Shown in pieces: positions 1-9,593 of a stretch of DNA of 40,382 nt. Position numbers and translations under genes: made by a program. Numbering within the stretch: the stretch's first letter is position 1; each line of letters begins with the position of its first letter. The DNA comes from Candidatus Methanomethylophilus sp. 1R26 (GTDB lineage Archaea > Thermoplasmatota > Thermoplasmata > Methanomassiliicoccales > Methanomethylophilaceae). The notes under the pieces are model-generated. The model did no database searches. It saw only the letters and a list, made by a program, of their open reading frames with translations, and was not told the origin of the DNA. The stretch is taken from NCBI RefSeq assembly GCF_001481295.1, contig NZ_LOPS01000016.1, positions 1 to 40,382 of the forward strand, read 5' to 3'.

Positions 1-202
1 TATAAAATATTTGTTGACAATATATTTTTACATAAACCGAAAATAATGGTGGCCCAGCAGGAAAATCAGAGAGCACCGGACGGGACGGAACCTCAGCAAT
101 TTATTTCCGGCGCATTATGCCGTATTCCTGTCGCATTTCGCTGCATAGATGAAAGCAATAAGTCTGCAACGATCGAAGGTCGGCGTACGATAAGGTAAAA
201 GA

Positions 203-257
203 AAGGCCGAGGCGGCAGGCAACACCCTCGATCGGGATCCCTCCACGACTCGGCCTT
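203..257 (-). terminator. Hairpin plus T-rich tract after the radical SAM gene
   Basis: Inverted repeat AAGGCCGAG (203-211) / CTCGGCCTT (249-257) with a 37-nt loop, just downstream of the radical SAM gene. On the minus strand it is followed by a T-rich stretch (complement of 197-204), so it is a plausible terminator. The rest of 1-274 is AT-rich at its left end and shows no gene, tRNA or repeat that I can support. Confidence 0.4.
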
Positions 258-274
258 ATTATCCTGAGCCGTCC

Positions 275-1308
275 TCAGAAGTCCCTGAAAGGCACCAGGT
301 CGCAGCAGGTGCATTCGAGGCACATGGTCCTGAAGGTGCGGGTATCCATCCCGTAGCGCCGGAGTACATCCTTATGCAGTTCCGCGGCGGACACCATCTC
401 TTCAGGGGAAAGAAGCGGCTGGGTGACTCCGGCCGCTTTCAGCGATTCTGCATTGAAAGCGTTCCTGCGAAGAGGGCGCACCGTGGGGACGACACCCATT
501 CCGCACAGCTGGCACATGCATTCCTCGAGCTCCTCCCGGGTCTCCCCGAGGCCGATGATGATGTTCGACGAGACCTTCCCCTTCCCGAAGACCCCTGCCG
601 CCTCCTTCAGGCATCTGAGTATGGTTCCGCGGTCCAGGTCCGGGCAGACCCTGGCAAAGATCTCCGGCGTGGCCGCCTGGATGTTGAGCTTGATCTCGTC
701 GGCGCCTGCCTCCCTGAAGGCACGGACCTGCTCCGGGGAATCGGCGTAGGGCTCGATGCCGATCGGCATGTCCGGCAGCACTTTCCTGACGGCCCTGATG
801 CAGGAGATGAACCTGTCTGCCGTGAGGCCGACATCCCCGCCGATGACGCCGCTTGTGAGAGAGACCGCGGTGATGCGCCCCTCGCGGTACGCTTCGAGGG
901 CCTTCTCCGCGATCTCCTCATCGGTGAGGCCCTTGTTATCGGAGGCCGGCAGCCTGGGCGAGGCGCAGAAGGCGCAGCGGTACGAGCACCTGGGGTCCAG
1001 GGTGAAGAACGCCTGCCCCGGGCAATGGAAGGCCACCGGGTCGAACTCGATATTATCTATGAACGGCTCGCCGCGGTGCGTGAGATAAAGCGACCCGTCC
1101 TCCCGGGCATGGAGCTCGAACTCCCCTTCGGTGTAGGAGATCGCCTTCTTCACCCTCATGTTCCCGAAGCGGAACGCCACCGAATCGGAGCCGGCGCGGG
1201 ACCGGAAGTGGAATGCGACACCCTGACCGGGACCTCGAACCCCTCGGGGAGCTTGACCTTCCCGCCGAGTGCCAGCGTTGCTTTCCTGAAGATCAGATCT
1301 TCTTCCAT
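275..1308 (-). CDS. Radical SAM protein, BioB/HydE-like (one frame break)
   Basis: Predicted radical S-adenosylmethionine enzyme of the biotin synthase/HydE/HmdB type; substrate unknown. The cluster motif CSYRCAFC (Cx3Cx2C) binds the 4Fe-4S cluster, and GLGET resembles the BioB-type motif. The tail is Cys-rich (CLECTCC). The start is the ATG at 1308, whose first codons ([12 protein letters not shown]) overlap the last 16 nt of cysS, so the two are probably translated together. The frame changes near the CCC at 1221-1223; one more C there (G on the coding strand) joins both halves into about 344 residues. Without the correction only the part from about residue 50 is readable, preceded by meaningless sequence. 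The product being a radical SAM enzyme is clear; its reaction is not, and linkage to cysteine genes is only positional. Confidence 0.85.
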
Positions 1309-2713
1309 ACCGCGCCTTCTGCAGAGTCTTCGAGCGAGTAGCCGGCATCCTTCAGGCGGTCGCGGATCATGTCGGCGAGGTCGTACTGCTTCTTCGCCCT
1401 GAGCTCCTTCCTGAGGTCGACCAGGATGCGCATCACGGCATCGAAGTCCCCTCCCGCCGACGCCTCGGCGGACGGGAAGATGCCCAGGACGCCGTCGATC
1501 TCCGACAGCAGCCCGAGGACGAGGTCCGCTCCCTCTTTGGTGAGGGTGCGGTCGGCGATCATCCTGTTGGTGCTCTTGGCGAGGTCGAACAGCCCCTCGA
1601 TGGCCGCGCGGGTGTTGAAATCGTCGTCCATGGCGGCGGTGAACGCCTCGCGGGCGTCCGAGACCAGCTTGCCGGCGCTTCCCAGGTCCCCGGAGGGGCC
1701 TTCCTTCGATACCGACTGCAGGGCGCGGTAGTTGTTCCACAGCCTCCCCAGGGCGGCCTTGGCCTCCGCCATGTTCTCCTCCCCGTAGGTGAGGGGGCTG
1801 CGGTAATGCGTGCTCAGGTAGTAGAAGCGGATGGTCTGGGGGTCGAACTTCTTGGCGACGTCCTCGACCTTGAAGAAGTTCTTCAGGGACTTGGACATCT
1901 TGACCGTCTGGCCGTCGGCGCCCTTGGTCTCCAGCATGCCGTTGTGCATCCAATAGCGGGCTAGGTGGGTCCCGGTGCAGGCCTCGGTCTGCAGAATCTC
2001 GTTCTCGTGGTGGGGGAACACGAGGTCGTTGCCCCCGCCGTGGATGTCGATCTCGTCGCCGAGATAGTGGCGGATCATGGCCGAGCACTCGATGTGCCAG
2101 CCGGGCCTTCCCTTGCCCCAGGGGGAGTCCCAGGAGACCTCCCCGGGCTTGGCCCCTTTCCATACCGCGAAGTCGAGGGGGTCCTCCTTGTCCGCGTTGG
2201 GGTCGATCCTGCCGGACGAGCGCATCTCCTCGACGGTGCGGTTGGACAGCAGCCCGTAATCGGGGACCTTCCTCACCCTGAAGTAGACGCTGCCGTCCTT
2301 GGTCGGGTACCCGTAGCCTTTATCGACGATGTCCTTCACCATCTCGATTATGTACGGCATGGACTCGGAGGCCTCGGGTAGATGTCCGCCTTCCTGACCC
2401 CGAGCGAGGCGATGTCCCGGAAGTACTTCGCGATGTACTCGGCGCTGAGATCCAGCGCCTTCACGCCCCTCTCGGCGGCGCGGTTGATGATCTTGTCATC
2501 GACATCGGTGAAGTTGGTGACGTAGGTGACGTCGTAGCCCAGGTACCTCAGGTACCTGTTCACCGTGTCGAACACGATGATGCTGCGGGCGTGGCCCATG
2601 TGGATGTCATCGTACACGGTGACCCCGCAGACGTACATCTTCACTTTGCCTGGCTCCAGGGGGACGAACTCCTCCTTCCTGTTGGTCAGGGTGTTCATTA
2701 TCCTCAGCGTCAT
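1293..2713 (-). CDS. cysS: Cysteinyl-tRNA synthetase (one frame break)
   Basis: Class I synthetase that charges tRNA-Cys. The first half carries the HIGH-type signature ([11 protein letters not shown], near residue 40) with the nearby zinc-ligand Cys in YVCGVT; the second half carries KMSKS ([11 protein letters not shown]) and the [19 protein letters not shown] region. The two halves lie in different frames, and one missing C near 2375 (coding strand GG read as G) restores [11 protein letters not shown] and a normal length of about 473 residues. The ATG at 2713 overlaps the cysE stop as ATGA and follows a strong GGAGG; the ATG at 2734 lies before that ribosome site and is rejected. It sits between cysE and the radical SAM gene in one overlapping operon. 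Family assignment is firm. Confidence 0.95.
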
Positions 2714-3360
2714 TGCGATGCCTCCTTCCTGCATGCCTCGAGCTCGCAGCGCAGCTGCTCCATCTCGACCTCCATGCGGTCCATCCTGTCCTCCATGACA
2801 TCGGGGATCTTGTTGTGGTCGAGGGCGTCAGCGAGGTCGACGCGGACCCCGTCGTGCCTGACGACGTGCCCCGGAACCCCCACGACGGTGCTGTTCGGGG
2901 GGACGTCCTTGACGACCACCGAACCGGCGCCGATGCGGACGTCGTCCCCTATGGTGATGTTCCCCAGGACGATGGCGCCTGCCCCGACGACTATCCTGCT
3001 GCCGAGGGTGGGGTGCCTCTTGCCCTTCTTGAACGAGACGCCGCCGAGGGTGACGCCCTGGTACAGGGACACGTCGTCCCCGACGACGGCGGTCTCCCCG
3101 ATGACGACGCCGGTGGCATGGTCGATGAAGAACCTCTGCCCGATGGTGGCGCCGGGATGGATGTCGCAGCCGGTCTCCTGGTGGGCCCTGAAGTTTATGG
3201 CCCTCGCTTCCTCTTTCTTTCCCTCGAGCCAGAGCTTGTGGCTCTCGCGGTACATGCAGACCGCGCGGAAGCCGGTGTGGTACTTCTTGGCATCGTTCTC
3301 GTCGACGATGGCGGGGTCGCGGTCCATGACCGCCTTGAGGTCTCCCGGATAGTAGTCCAT
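2710..3360 (-). CDS. cysE: Serine O-acetyltransferase
   Basis: Makes O-acetyl-L-serine from serine and acetyl-CoA, the first step of cysteine synthesis. The 216-residue protein has the left-handed beta-helix of hexapeptide repeats (about residues 65-165), with HATGVVIGE and GVTLGG as acceptor and acetyl-CoA site signatures. The N-terminal helical part is short compared with the E. coli enzyme, as in many archaeal and bacterial short forms. The last 35 residues are charged and heptad-like ([15 protein letters not shown]), probably a coiled coil in place of the usual tail. It overlaps cysS by 4 nt. A TATA-like AATTTATT lies about 30 nt upstream of the ATG on the minus strand (near 3395). Confidence 0.93.
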   Translation of the reverse strand: MDYYPGDLKAVMDRDPAIVDENDAKKYHTGFRAVCMYRESHKLWLEGKKEEARAINFRAHQETGCDIHPGATIGQRFFIDHATGVVIGETAVVGDDVSLYQGVTLGGVSFKKGKRHPTLGSRIVVGAGAIVLGNITIGDDVRIGAGSVVVKDVPPNSTVVGVPGHVVRHDGVRVDLADALDHNKIPDVMEDRMDRMEVEMEQLRCELEACRKEASQ

Positions 3361-3467
3361 CTGAATCAGGTACCCAATCCGCGCGCGCTAATTTATTGTT
3401 TCTATGGGGGACGTCCGGCGACGGCAGGACCGGCCTGCCGGCGCCGCCCCAGATATTCCTGGGCTGA

Positions 3468-5412
3468 TCAGTCCTCGAACCCCTTGTCCCCTTTCTCGCC
3501 CTCGGGGGCGAAGTTGACCGCGGGGCAGGGCCCGTAGCACTTGCAGCAGAAGATGCAGTCGTCCTCGTGGATGCGGACCTTCCCGTTCTCCATGTACAGG
3601 GCCTTGGACTCGCACCTCGCCGCGCACAGCCCGCAGCCGACACAGTTGAAAGCGCGGGCGATCAGCTGGATGGCGCGGTCCATGTTGGTCTGGGCATCGT
3701 TCTTGACGAACGCCTTGCTGACGATCGACCCGTCGCCGTAGAAGGTGACGTAATTGGCCTGCAGGGTGTTGTTCTCCTCGTCCACCTCGATGACCCAGCC
3801 GAGCGAATGCGTGAAGGGCTCGAGCTTCATCAGGTCTATCGGGCGGGAGAGCGCCGCCTCGATGCTGTAGCCCATGGTGCACGGAGAGAAGCCGTCCTGA
3901 ACCCTGACGGCCACCGGCCCGTCCGCGGCGTCTTCCTTCTTCGCGGCCTTCGCCATCGGCGGGAGGTCCTTCCCGGTCAGCCTCTTGATCTCGTCCTTCA
4001 CCGACTGGGGGACGGACTTCCACCTCCAGAGGCCGTAGTCCTTGTATTCCCTCGGGAGGCCGTTCTCCGCGGTGTACTTCTCGAGATAATCGTTCCACTG
4101 CGGGTACCTCGACGCTTTGGAGACGGTGTCCAGGTCGGCCATGTCCGACGCGGGGCACATGAAGCATCCGATACGGTCGAGCCCGTGGGCGTACCAGTAG
4201 TTGTACGGCTCCTTCTTCGAGAAGATATAGAGCCAGACGTGCATCGCCATCCAGTTCTGGATGGGCGAGGCCCCGATCTGCCCGGGGGTCCAGGGATTCT
4301 GCCACACCCTCGGCTTGGAGTTCCTGGCCTCAGACTCGTACCTGCGCTGGCCGATGAACGAGAGCACCCCTTTGGGGAAATGCTCGGAGATGAGGGCCAC
4401 GGTGGGGCCGAGCTTGTTGGTCTTGCAGCACCAGCGGTAATCCTTGGCGGGCGGGCCGAAGTAGACCAGGTTCCCGAAGAAAGCGTTCTCGGGAGGGTTC
4501 TGCTCTATGATCTTCAGCTTATGCCTGGCGGCGAAATCGCGGACGTAGTCCACGGGTCTCATCGAGTTCGAGGCCGGTGTTGACGAACATGGGCACGGCA
4601 TCGATGCCGGCGTCCATGGTCAGGAGCATGCAGGCCAGGGAATCCTTGCCTCCGGAGAACGACACCGCCGCCGGCAGGTCCTGGCGCTCGGAGACGGTCT
4701 TCTTTATGAAGGCGACAGCCTCATCGACGCGCTTCCCCATGGGGGCGGCGTTCGCCTGCACCGCATCGTCCCAGGTGTGCGCTTTATCTGATGAGATGAG
4801 CTCCTCCGGCTTGTGCCAGCGCGTCTTCACGGCGATGCCGCGGTCCTGCGACCTCATGTCCGCTCCGGACATCTTGGCGACCCCGGTGCCCACCACGGTA
4901 CGGTCCTCGGACAGCATGAGGACCTCGTCGTCCTCCTTGATGCCCGGATCGGCGTCCTTCACCCCGGGGACCATCAGGTTCCTGTTCTGCCTGATGAACT
5001 CCTCGGCGTCCGGATTGAGTATGACCCAGCCTTTCGTGGCGGCGGCCGCGATGCGCATGGCGCCCTGCATGCGGACTATGAACCTCCATCCCCGGCCGAG
5101 GTCGTACCTCAGGGTGGCGACGACGGTCCCGTCGGAGAAGACCTCCTCCATCCTGTCGATGGACGGGGCCTTGTTCATGATAGCCAGATGCCCTTCCGGG
5201 AGCAGCAGCTTCCCGGTGCCCTCACCGAAGCAGGCATCGCACATCGAGCGCGTCTTCTCTATGTCGTAATCGAAGGCCGGCCGGGAGTCGGCGGGGGGCG
5301 TGAGCTCGGTCTCGAGGGTCGCTCCGCCGCAAACGGGGCAGGTCTTAACATCCATGATCGGCAGATTGCAGGCGGGGCACCACCGGAGGCAGTTCTTCCC
5401 GAGCTTAGTCAT
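3468..5412 (-). CDS. PAPS-reductase-like protein with zinc ribbon, PUA-like and ferredoxin domains (one frame break)
   Basis: Predicted phosphoadenosine-phosphosulfate-reductase-family protein of the long archaeal type, about 647 residues. Order: zinc ribbon (C12xxC15, C25xxC28), a second Cys pair (MCDAC), a PUA-like segment (about 75-200), the adenine-nucleotide alpha-hydrolase core with SGGKDS (near 255) and GCFMCPASDM, then a C-terminal 2x[4Fe-4S] ferredoxin (CVGCGLCAARC and CIFCCKCYGPC). The core is split by one extra G in the GGG at 4554-4556; removing it gives LDETVDYVRDFAA, the expected continuation. A TATA-like box at 5443-5450 puts the transcript start at or next to the ATGs at 5418 and 5412. 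Sulfate assimilation is suggested by cysE/cysS and the sulfite reductase, but the substrate of archaeal members (PAPS, APS or a thiolation role) is not settled. Confidence 0.85.
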
Positions 5413-5442
5413 GGCCATGCCTGACGCTATGCCAGGGCATGA

Positions 5443-5450
5443 TAAATAAA
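5443..5450 (-). promoter_or_regulatory. TATA-like box of the PAPS-reductase-like gene
   Basis: On the minus strand reads TTTATTTA, centred 28-34 nt before the ATGs at 5418 and 5412. The spacing fits an archaeal promoter with a leaderless or near-leaderless transcript. Confidence 0.5.
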
Positions 5451-5621
5451 TTAAGAGGAAAGGACCGGAAACCCCTGTGAAGGAAGATGTCCGGGACGGC
5501 CCTGCGGCCCGCATCCTGGCCATCGGCCCTGCGCGCGTGTAAATGTATTAAAGATGGGTCGGCATAGCGGGAACAAAGAAGGTATCGCCGTGCAGAAGAA
5601 GATCAAGGCATCCAGCGCTCG

Positions 5622-6803
5622 ATGGGTATGAACTATGCGATCAGAGAGATCACCGTTCCCGCCGCCGCTGCCGCCGCACGCGGGATGAAGATGTACAACT
5701 TCAACATCGGCGACCCCAACAAGTGGGACTTCGAGACCCCGGAGTACTTCAAGGAGACGCTCAGGCAGGCGGTGGACAACACCGACAACGGCTACGGGGA
5801 TTCCCAGGGCAACCTCGACCTGAGGGAGGCCATCGTCGACAGGGAGTACCAGAAGAACGGCATCCGCATCCAGGCGAAGGACGTCTATGTCACCGCAGGA
5901 GTGAGCGAGTGCATCAACGTCATGTTCGGCGCGCTCGTGGAGCCGGGGGACGAGATCCTCGTCCCGGGGCCGGGGTACCCCAACTACGACCAGTACATCA
6001 ACTTCTACGAGGGCAAGACCGTCCCCTACAGGATGATCGAGTCTGAGGACTGGAGGCCTGACGTGGATATGCTCCGCGACAGGATCACCAACCGCACCAA
6101 GGCCATAGTGGTCATCAACCCCAACAACCCGACCGGCGCTGTGTACTCAGAGAAGGACCTGAGGGAGATCGGCGACATCGCCGCGGAATACGATATCCCG
6201 GTCATCTCCGATGAGATCTACGACAAGATCGTCTTCGACGAGAGCGTCCCGTTCTTCTCCATGTCCCGCCTGCCGGACGACATACCCAGGGTAATCCTGA
6301 ACGGCTTCTCGAAGGTCAACCTCATGCCGGGCTGGAGGGAAGGGTACTGCTACTTCATGGACCGCAACGGGCTGATGGACGAGATCCGCGAGGGCATGAT
6401 GAAGCAGTTCCGCGCGAGGATCTGCGCCAACGTCCCCTGCCAGGAGGCAGCGAGGGCATCGCTGCAGGGGCCCCAGGACTACATCGTCGAGATGAACAGG
6501 AAGCTGAGGGAGAGGGCGGAGTACAGCTACAAGCGCCTCAACGAGATACCCGGGATATCCACCAACAAGCCCCACGGGGCGCTGTACATCTTCCCGCACG
6601 TGGACCTCGGGGACAGGTGGAAGACGGACAGGGACTTCGTGTACGACCTCATCGACAAGACCGGCGTCGTCCTGGTCCACGGGTCCGGGTTCTGCAAGGA
6701 GTTCGGCCAATCCCATTTCAGGTCCATCCTGCTCCCGCCTATGAACAAGCTCGAAAAGGCCTACGACCTGCTCGAGAAGTTCATGACCGGGAAGATCGAC
6801 TGA
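5622..6803 (+). CDS. Class I/II PLP-dependent aminotransferase (start probably at GTG 5590 across a frame break)
   Basis: Fold-type I aminotransferase, alanine/aspartate transaminase type, 393 residues from the ATG at 5622. It has the NNPTG region (VVINPNNPTGAVYS), SDEIYDKIVF, the PLP-lysine segment NGFSKVNLMPGWREGY and a C-terminal arginine near HFRSILLPP. The sequence resembles AlaA-type alanine aminotransferases; substrate is inferred. A GTG at 5590 with a good ribosome site (AAGAAGGT) starts an 11-codon frame (MQKKIKASS...) that runs into this gene if one base is restored near 5615-5620, giving the N-terminus expected for the family. TATA-like TGTATTAAAG near 5545 fits transcription from about 5572. 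Monocistronic, divergent from the PAPS-reductase-like gene. Confidence 0.9.
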   Translation: MGMNYAIREITVPAAAAAARGMKMYNFNIGDPNKWDFETPEYFKETLRQAVDNTDNGYGDSQGNLDLREAIVDREYQKNGIRIQAKDVYVTAGVSECINVMFGALVEPGDEILVPGPGYPNYDQYINFYEGKTVPYRMIESEDWRPDVDMLRDRITNRTKAIVVINPNNPTGAVYSEKDLREIGDIAAEYDIPVISDEIYDKIVFDESVPFFSMSRLPDDIPRVILNGFSKVNLMPGWREGYCYFMDRNGLMDEIREGMMKQFRARICANVPCQEAARASLQGPQDYIVEMNRKLRERAEYSYKRLNEIPGISTNKPHGALYIFPHVDLGDRWKTDRDFVYDLIDKTGVVLVHGSGFCKEFGQSHFRSILLPPMNKLEKAYDLLEKFMTGKID

Positions 6804-6822
6804 GCCGACCGCCGGAGTTCCG

Positions 6823-6864
6823 CGCGGCCTCCCGGTTGCTGATATCAAAAACCGGAAGGCCGCG
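6823..6864 (+). terminator. Long GC-rich hairpin after the aminotransferase
   Basis: CGCGGCCTCCCGGTT (6823-6837) pairs with AACCGGAAGGCCGCG (6850-6864) with one mismatch, 12-nt loop GCTGATATCAAA. It lies 20 nt after the aminotransferase stop. It may end or stabilise that transcript; no clear T-tract follows. The remainder of 6865-7046 is non-coding, AT-rich at its end (promoter of the next operon). Confidence 0.4.
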
Positions 6865-7014
6865 GACAGGCGAACAACAGTTCAGGCGCTATACGTTTCT
6901 GCACCTTGGTTCCGCACCGTAACAGGCGGAACTGCATGTTCCAGCATCGCGATTTAGCTTGCGTCGGGTTCCTGTCCGTGCTTATTTAGTTAATCCTAAT
7001 TATTACAAGTATGA

Positions 7015-7022
7015 TTAAATAA
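7015..7022 (+). promoter_or_regulatory. TATA-like box of the three-gene membrane operon
   Basis: TTAAATAA, centred 29 nt before the ATG at 7047 with no ribosome site between; a leaderless start is likely. Confidence 0.45.
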
Positions 7023-7046
7023 GCCTAAACATTTGCACACATTACC

Positions 7047-7373
7047 ATGACAACCCAAAAACCCGATGCTCTCGGGACAGCGGGAGCTTTGGCTCTCCTG
7101 CTGGGAGCGTTTCTGATACTGGACGGGGACCTCTGGCTGATACCGGTGGGGATCCTCGTCATGGCCGCAGGATACGCGCTGCAGTTCAGCGGCGCATGGA
7201 ACTGGTACGGTTCCATGCTCGTGCTGGTCTTCGCTGTCCTCTACATCGTCCGTGCCTGGGTGCTCAGCGCAGGCATCGACAACGAACTGATCCTCGAGAT
7301 TCTCCTGGCGTCCGCCGCCATCTACCTGATCGGCCGGCGCGACTCGAAGAATTTCCACGGCGTGAGGGCGTGA
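7047..7373 (+). CDS. Small four-helix membrane protein
   Basis: I do not recognise a family. The 108-residue product is almost wholly hydrophobic, with probable membrane segments near residues 10-28, 31-48, 53-71 and 79-95 and a short basic cytoplasmic tail (GRRDSKNFHGVRA). It is the first gene of a tight three-gene operon; the next gene starts 4 nt after its stop. Codon use and GC content match the surrounding coding genes, and the TATA spacing supports the ATG at 7047. Given the partner genes it may be an accessory subunit of a membrane complex, but this is only context. Confidence 0.7.
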   Translation: MTTQKPDALGTAGALALLLGAFLILDGDLWLIPVGILVMAAGYALQFSGAWNWYGSMLVLVFAVLYIVRAWVLSAGIDNELILEILLASAAIYLIGRRDSKNFHGVRA

Positions 7374-7377
7374 TACC

Positions 7378-8166
7378 GTGCAGACGATCGAATTAGCGCT
7401 CTTATGCGCCATATTCTTCGCGATGGTGCTGATCGCCTTCCCGAACACGGTGAAGAAGCACCGCATCATCCTCTACTCGGCGATGATCATCGTCGAGGCG
7501 TACTTCGTAGGCCCCACATACTTCGATTACTCGCTCGCCTTCGGGCTGAGCGAAGGCCGCAATGCCCTGAGATCGTTCTTCTGCATGGGCATCATGGCGG
7601 AGGCCCTCTTCGCCGTCGTCGCCTACGTCGGGGTCATGCCGTCCAAATGGGACCTGACCAAGCGCCTGAAATCCGTCAGGGCCGAGCTCTCGGTCCTCGG
7701 ATGCATAATCTCCTTCGGGGAGATCTTCTACTACGCCAACTATTTCATCATGTTCTTCAACGGGGAGCTCTCCACCGGAAGGAACATCGCCACCATAGCG
7801 ACCATCCTCCTGTTCGTGCTGATGGTCCCCCTGATGCTGACCTCGCTGTACTTCGTCAGGAGGCACATGAAGCCGAAGAACTGGCAGAGGCTGCAGTACT
7901 TCTCCTACCTGTTCTACTTCGGGCTCCTGCTGCACATTGTCGGCCTCTACGGCAACTTCGACGGAGGGATCTCGGACTTCCTCACCGGGAGGCACGCCGA
8001 CGCACTGAGGTGCTACCTGTGGATCTGGGTCTCCTACTTCGTGCTCCGCATAGCGAAATACCTGTTCCAGTGGCTGCATCCGGCGAAGAAGGTCGAGCGC
8101 GACATGATGATCGAGGATGAGGACACCGATAAGGGTCCGGCATACTGCGATGCAGGAGGGACCTGA
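7378..8166 (+). CDS. Ferric-reductase-like transmembrane protein
   Basis: Polytopic 262-residue membrane protein whose second half resembles the ferric-reductase/YedZ (MsrQ) transmembrane domain: an R-A-E-L-S entry, a helix ending LMLTSLYFVRRHMKPKNWQRLQY, and FGLLLHIVGLY. Known family members carry b-type haem between two helices and pass electrons across the membrane. Here only the His in LLHIVG sits at a typical ligand position; the helix that normally supplies the partner His reads FGEIFYYANYFIMFF and has none, so haem binding is doubtful. The tail is acidic (ERDMMIEDEDTDKG). GTG start at 7378 follows GAGGGCG; it lies between the small membrane protein and the secreted protein, with gaps of 4 and 2 nt. 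Confidence 0.7.
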   Translation: MQTIELALLCAIFFAMVLIAFPNTVKKHRIILYSAMIIVEAYFVGPTYFDYSLAFGLSEGRNALRSFFCMGIMAEALFAVVAYVGVMPSKWDLTKRLKSVRAELSVLGCIISFGEIFYYANYFIMFFNGELSTGRNIATIATILLFVLMVPLMLTSLYFVRRHMKPKNWQRLQYFSYLFYFGLLLHIVGLYGNFDGGISDFLTGRHADALRCYLWIWVSYFVLRIAKYLFQWLHPAKKVERDMMIEDEDTDKGPAYCDAGGT

Positions 8167-8168
8167 GC

Positions 8169-9158
8169 ATGGGCTTCGAATTCAGGCCCGGCAAGAGGGC
8201 GACCTTGGTCCTCTGCCTCGTGTTCACGGTCGCGATCGTCGCGTGCATAGCATACGCGGCCGACGAGAAATACACCCCAGTGGAGAAGACCTATACCGTC
8301 TCCAACGGATTGGAGCTTGAGATCGAAGGGCGCACGGTCACAGTGACCGGGTACGACCTGGAAAACGCTCTGGCCTCCAACCCCAAGCTGAACGCCTCGG
8401 ACATCTCGCTCACGATCGGCCAGGACACGGCCTCCAGGGGCAGAGGATCGTCCACTGTGCCCACGGCGATACGGTCCCTGGAACTGAGAACCGATTCGTA
8501 CAGCATCAACACGCTCTCGGTGAAGGCATCGGTGACATCGATATCCTCCGGTGCGTTCGGAGATGCGAAGTTCGCGGCCAAAGGAGCCCTCGACGACGGT
8601 ACGGTGACCGCTGACGAGGAGATCAAGGTGTCCGTGAAGAACTTCGTCGGGACGACCTTCGACTATGACGAGACCTCAGGCTATTACGTCGCCCAATGGA
8701 ACACACTGAACGCATCGATCGCGAGCGGGAACGCCGTCTACACCGTTTCCGCACCGGAGAACATCGTCAGCGACCCCAAGGCGTTCGCGGCGGGGACCGA
8801 CATATCCCCTGCGGAGGGCCACTCGGCGAGCGAGTACACGGCCGTCCTAAGCGGGATAACCAACTCCGGCAGCATCAGCCTCTCCGTGTCCGATGTAGTG
8901 CTCACAGTGAACGGTACGGAGTACACGTTCACCGTCTCATCGATAACCTCGTTCGGCACCGCTACATTCAGCGACGGGAACGTCGCGGTTATCGGCGAAG
9001 GGTTCTCGGTGAAAGTCCGCAGCCCGGGATTCTATTCGGAGATGCCGTCATCCTCTAGCGCCAAGCCAGACAAGACCGTGAGCGCCGGAACGTACACGTA
9101 CATGACGGTCACGTTCTCCGACGGCTCCTCGGTCGCAGGATTCGTTAAGAACTCCTGA
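8169..9158 (+). CDS. Secreted or membrane-anchored beta-rich protein
   Basis: No family recognised. The 329-residue protein has a basic start, one hydrophobic segment (about residues 11-30, LVLCLVFTVAIVACIAYAA) acting as signal or anchor, then about 295 residues rich in Ser, Thr, Val and Gly with alternating hydrophobic/polar residues typical of extracellular beta sandwiches. After the signal region there is no Cys, so no obvious redox or haem site. Start ATG 8169 follows GGAGGGACC and comes 2 nt after the previous stop. In this operon it may be the external partner of the ferric-reductase-like protein or an adhesin-like surface protein; the sequence does not decide. Confidence 0.7.
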   Translation: MGFEFRPGKRATLVLCLVFTVAIVACIAYAADEKYTPVEKTYTVSNGLELEIEGRTVTVTGYDLENALASNPKLNASDISLTIGQDTASRGRGSSTVPTAIRSLELRTDSYSINTLSVKASVTSISSGAFGDAKFAAKGALDDGTVTADEEIKVSVKNFVGTTFDYDETSGYYVAQWNTLNASIASGNAVYTVSAPENIVSDPKAFAAGTDISPAEGHSASEYTAVLSGITNSGSISLSVSDVVLTVNGTEYTFTVSSITSFGTATFSDGNVAVIGEGFSVKVRSPGFYSEMPSSSSAKPDKTVSAGTYTYMTVTFSDGSSVAGFVKNS

Positions 9159-9177
9159 GACCGAAGCAAACATGAAA

Positions 9178-9211
9178 CCGGGCCCCGTCTGAGCGGATCG
9201 GCGGGGCCCGG
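9178..9211 (+). terminator. Perfect 10-bp GC hairpin ending the membrane operon
   Basis: CCGGGCCCCG (9178-9187) and CGGGGCCCGG (9202-9211) are exact inverted repeats around a 14-nt loop, 20 nt after the stop of the secreted protein. Likely a transcript-end structure. Confidence 0.45.
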
Positions 9212-9593
9212 GAATAACGGAAGTTGCTTTCGGCAAGACTTGACTACCATGACAACCCTACCGAAAGCGAATCCTCATGCATTACTGCGTATTTGGCGGT
9301 TTGCAATTCCCCTGAAGATTCTTTACATAAATTGAATCCAGCCTATGCGAGCCTGCACGCAGAGGAAGAGTATAAGCCTCCGCTGCGGAGCCCATATCCG
9401 GGGATCTCTGACAAGCCTGTTCCGTCGGAGCACACAATCGTTCATGGCCTTCCGATACGGCCTGCGGCCTGCGAAGCTTGCCCATCGAAGAAATTTCGCT
9501 TTGCATAGAATGAATATTTTTCAAAAACAGGCATAACTGGATTTTAATCCAGGAATTAAACACATTGAAATACAGTTATCATATTCATCATTC
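9212..9593 (+). other. Gene-poor stretch before the ATPase gene
   Basis: About 380 nt with no gene I can support on either strand. Open frames here have no recognisable protein and no ribosome site. The last 80 nt are AT-rich and hold a probable promoter (TTATCATATT near 9574-9583) for the ATPase. No terminal repeats, tRNA or insertion-sequence remnant were seen. Confidence 0.5.

Noticed and set aside
203-257. tRNA or small RNA gene near the left edge
   Set aside because: There is a hairpin but no cloverleaf, T-loop or CCA pattern; a terminator fits better.
374-1402. Long plus-strand reading frame opposite the radical SAM gene
   Set aside because: Its protein is Arg/Gly/Asp/Leu-rich shadow sequence without motifs; the minus strand carries an identifiable enzyme.
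2366-2380. Programmed frameshift in cysS
   Set aside because: No slippery site, and similar breaks occur at many unrelated G/C runs in the window, so sequence error is simpler.
2713-5424. Long plus-strand frames opposite cysE and the PAPS-reductase-like gene (2713-3537, 3567-4583, 4813-5424)
   Set aside because: Mirror frames of GC-rich genes with biased composition and no domain; the opposite strand is clearly coding.
9250-9339. Short plus-strand peptide frame (MTTLPKANP...) in the gene-poor stretch
   Set aside because: Only 28 codons, no ribosome site or homologue recognised; kept as non-coding.
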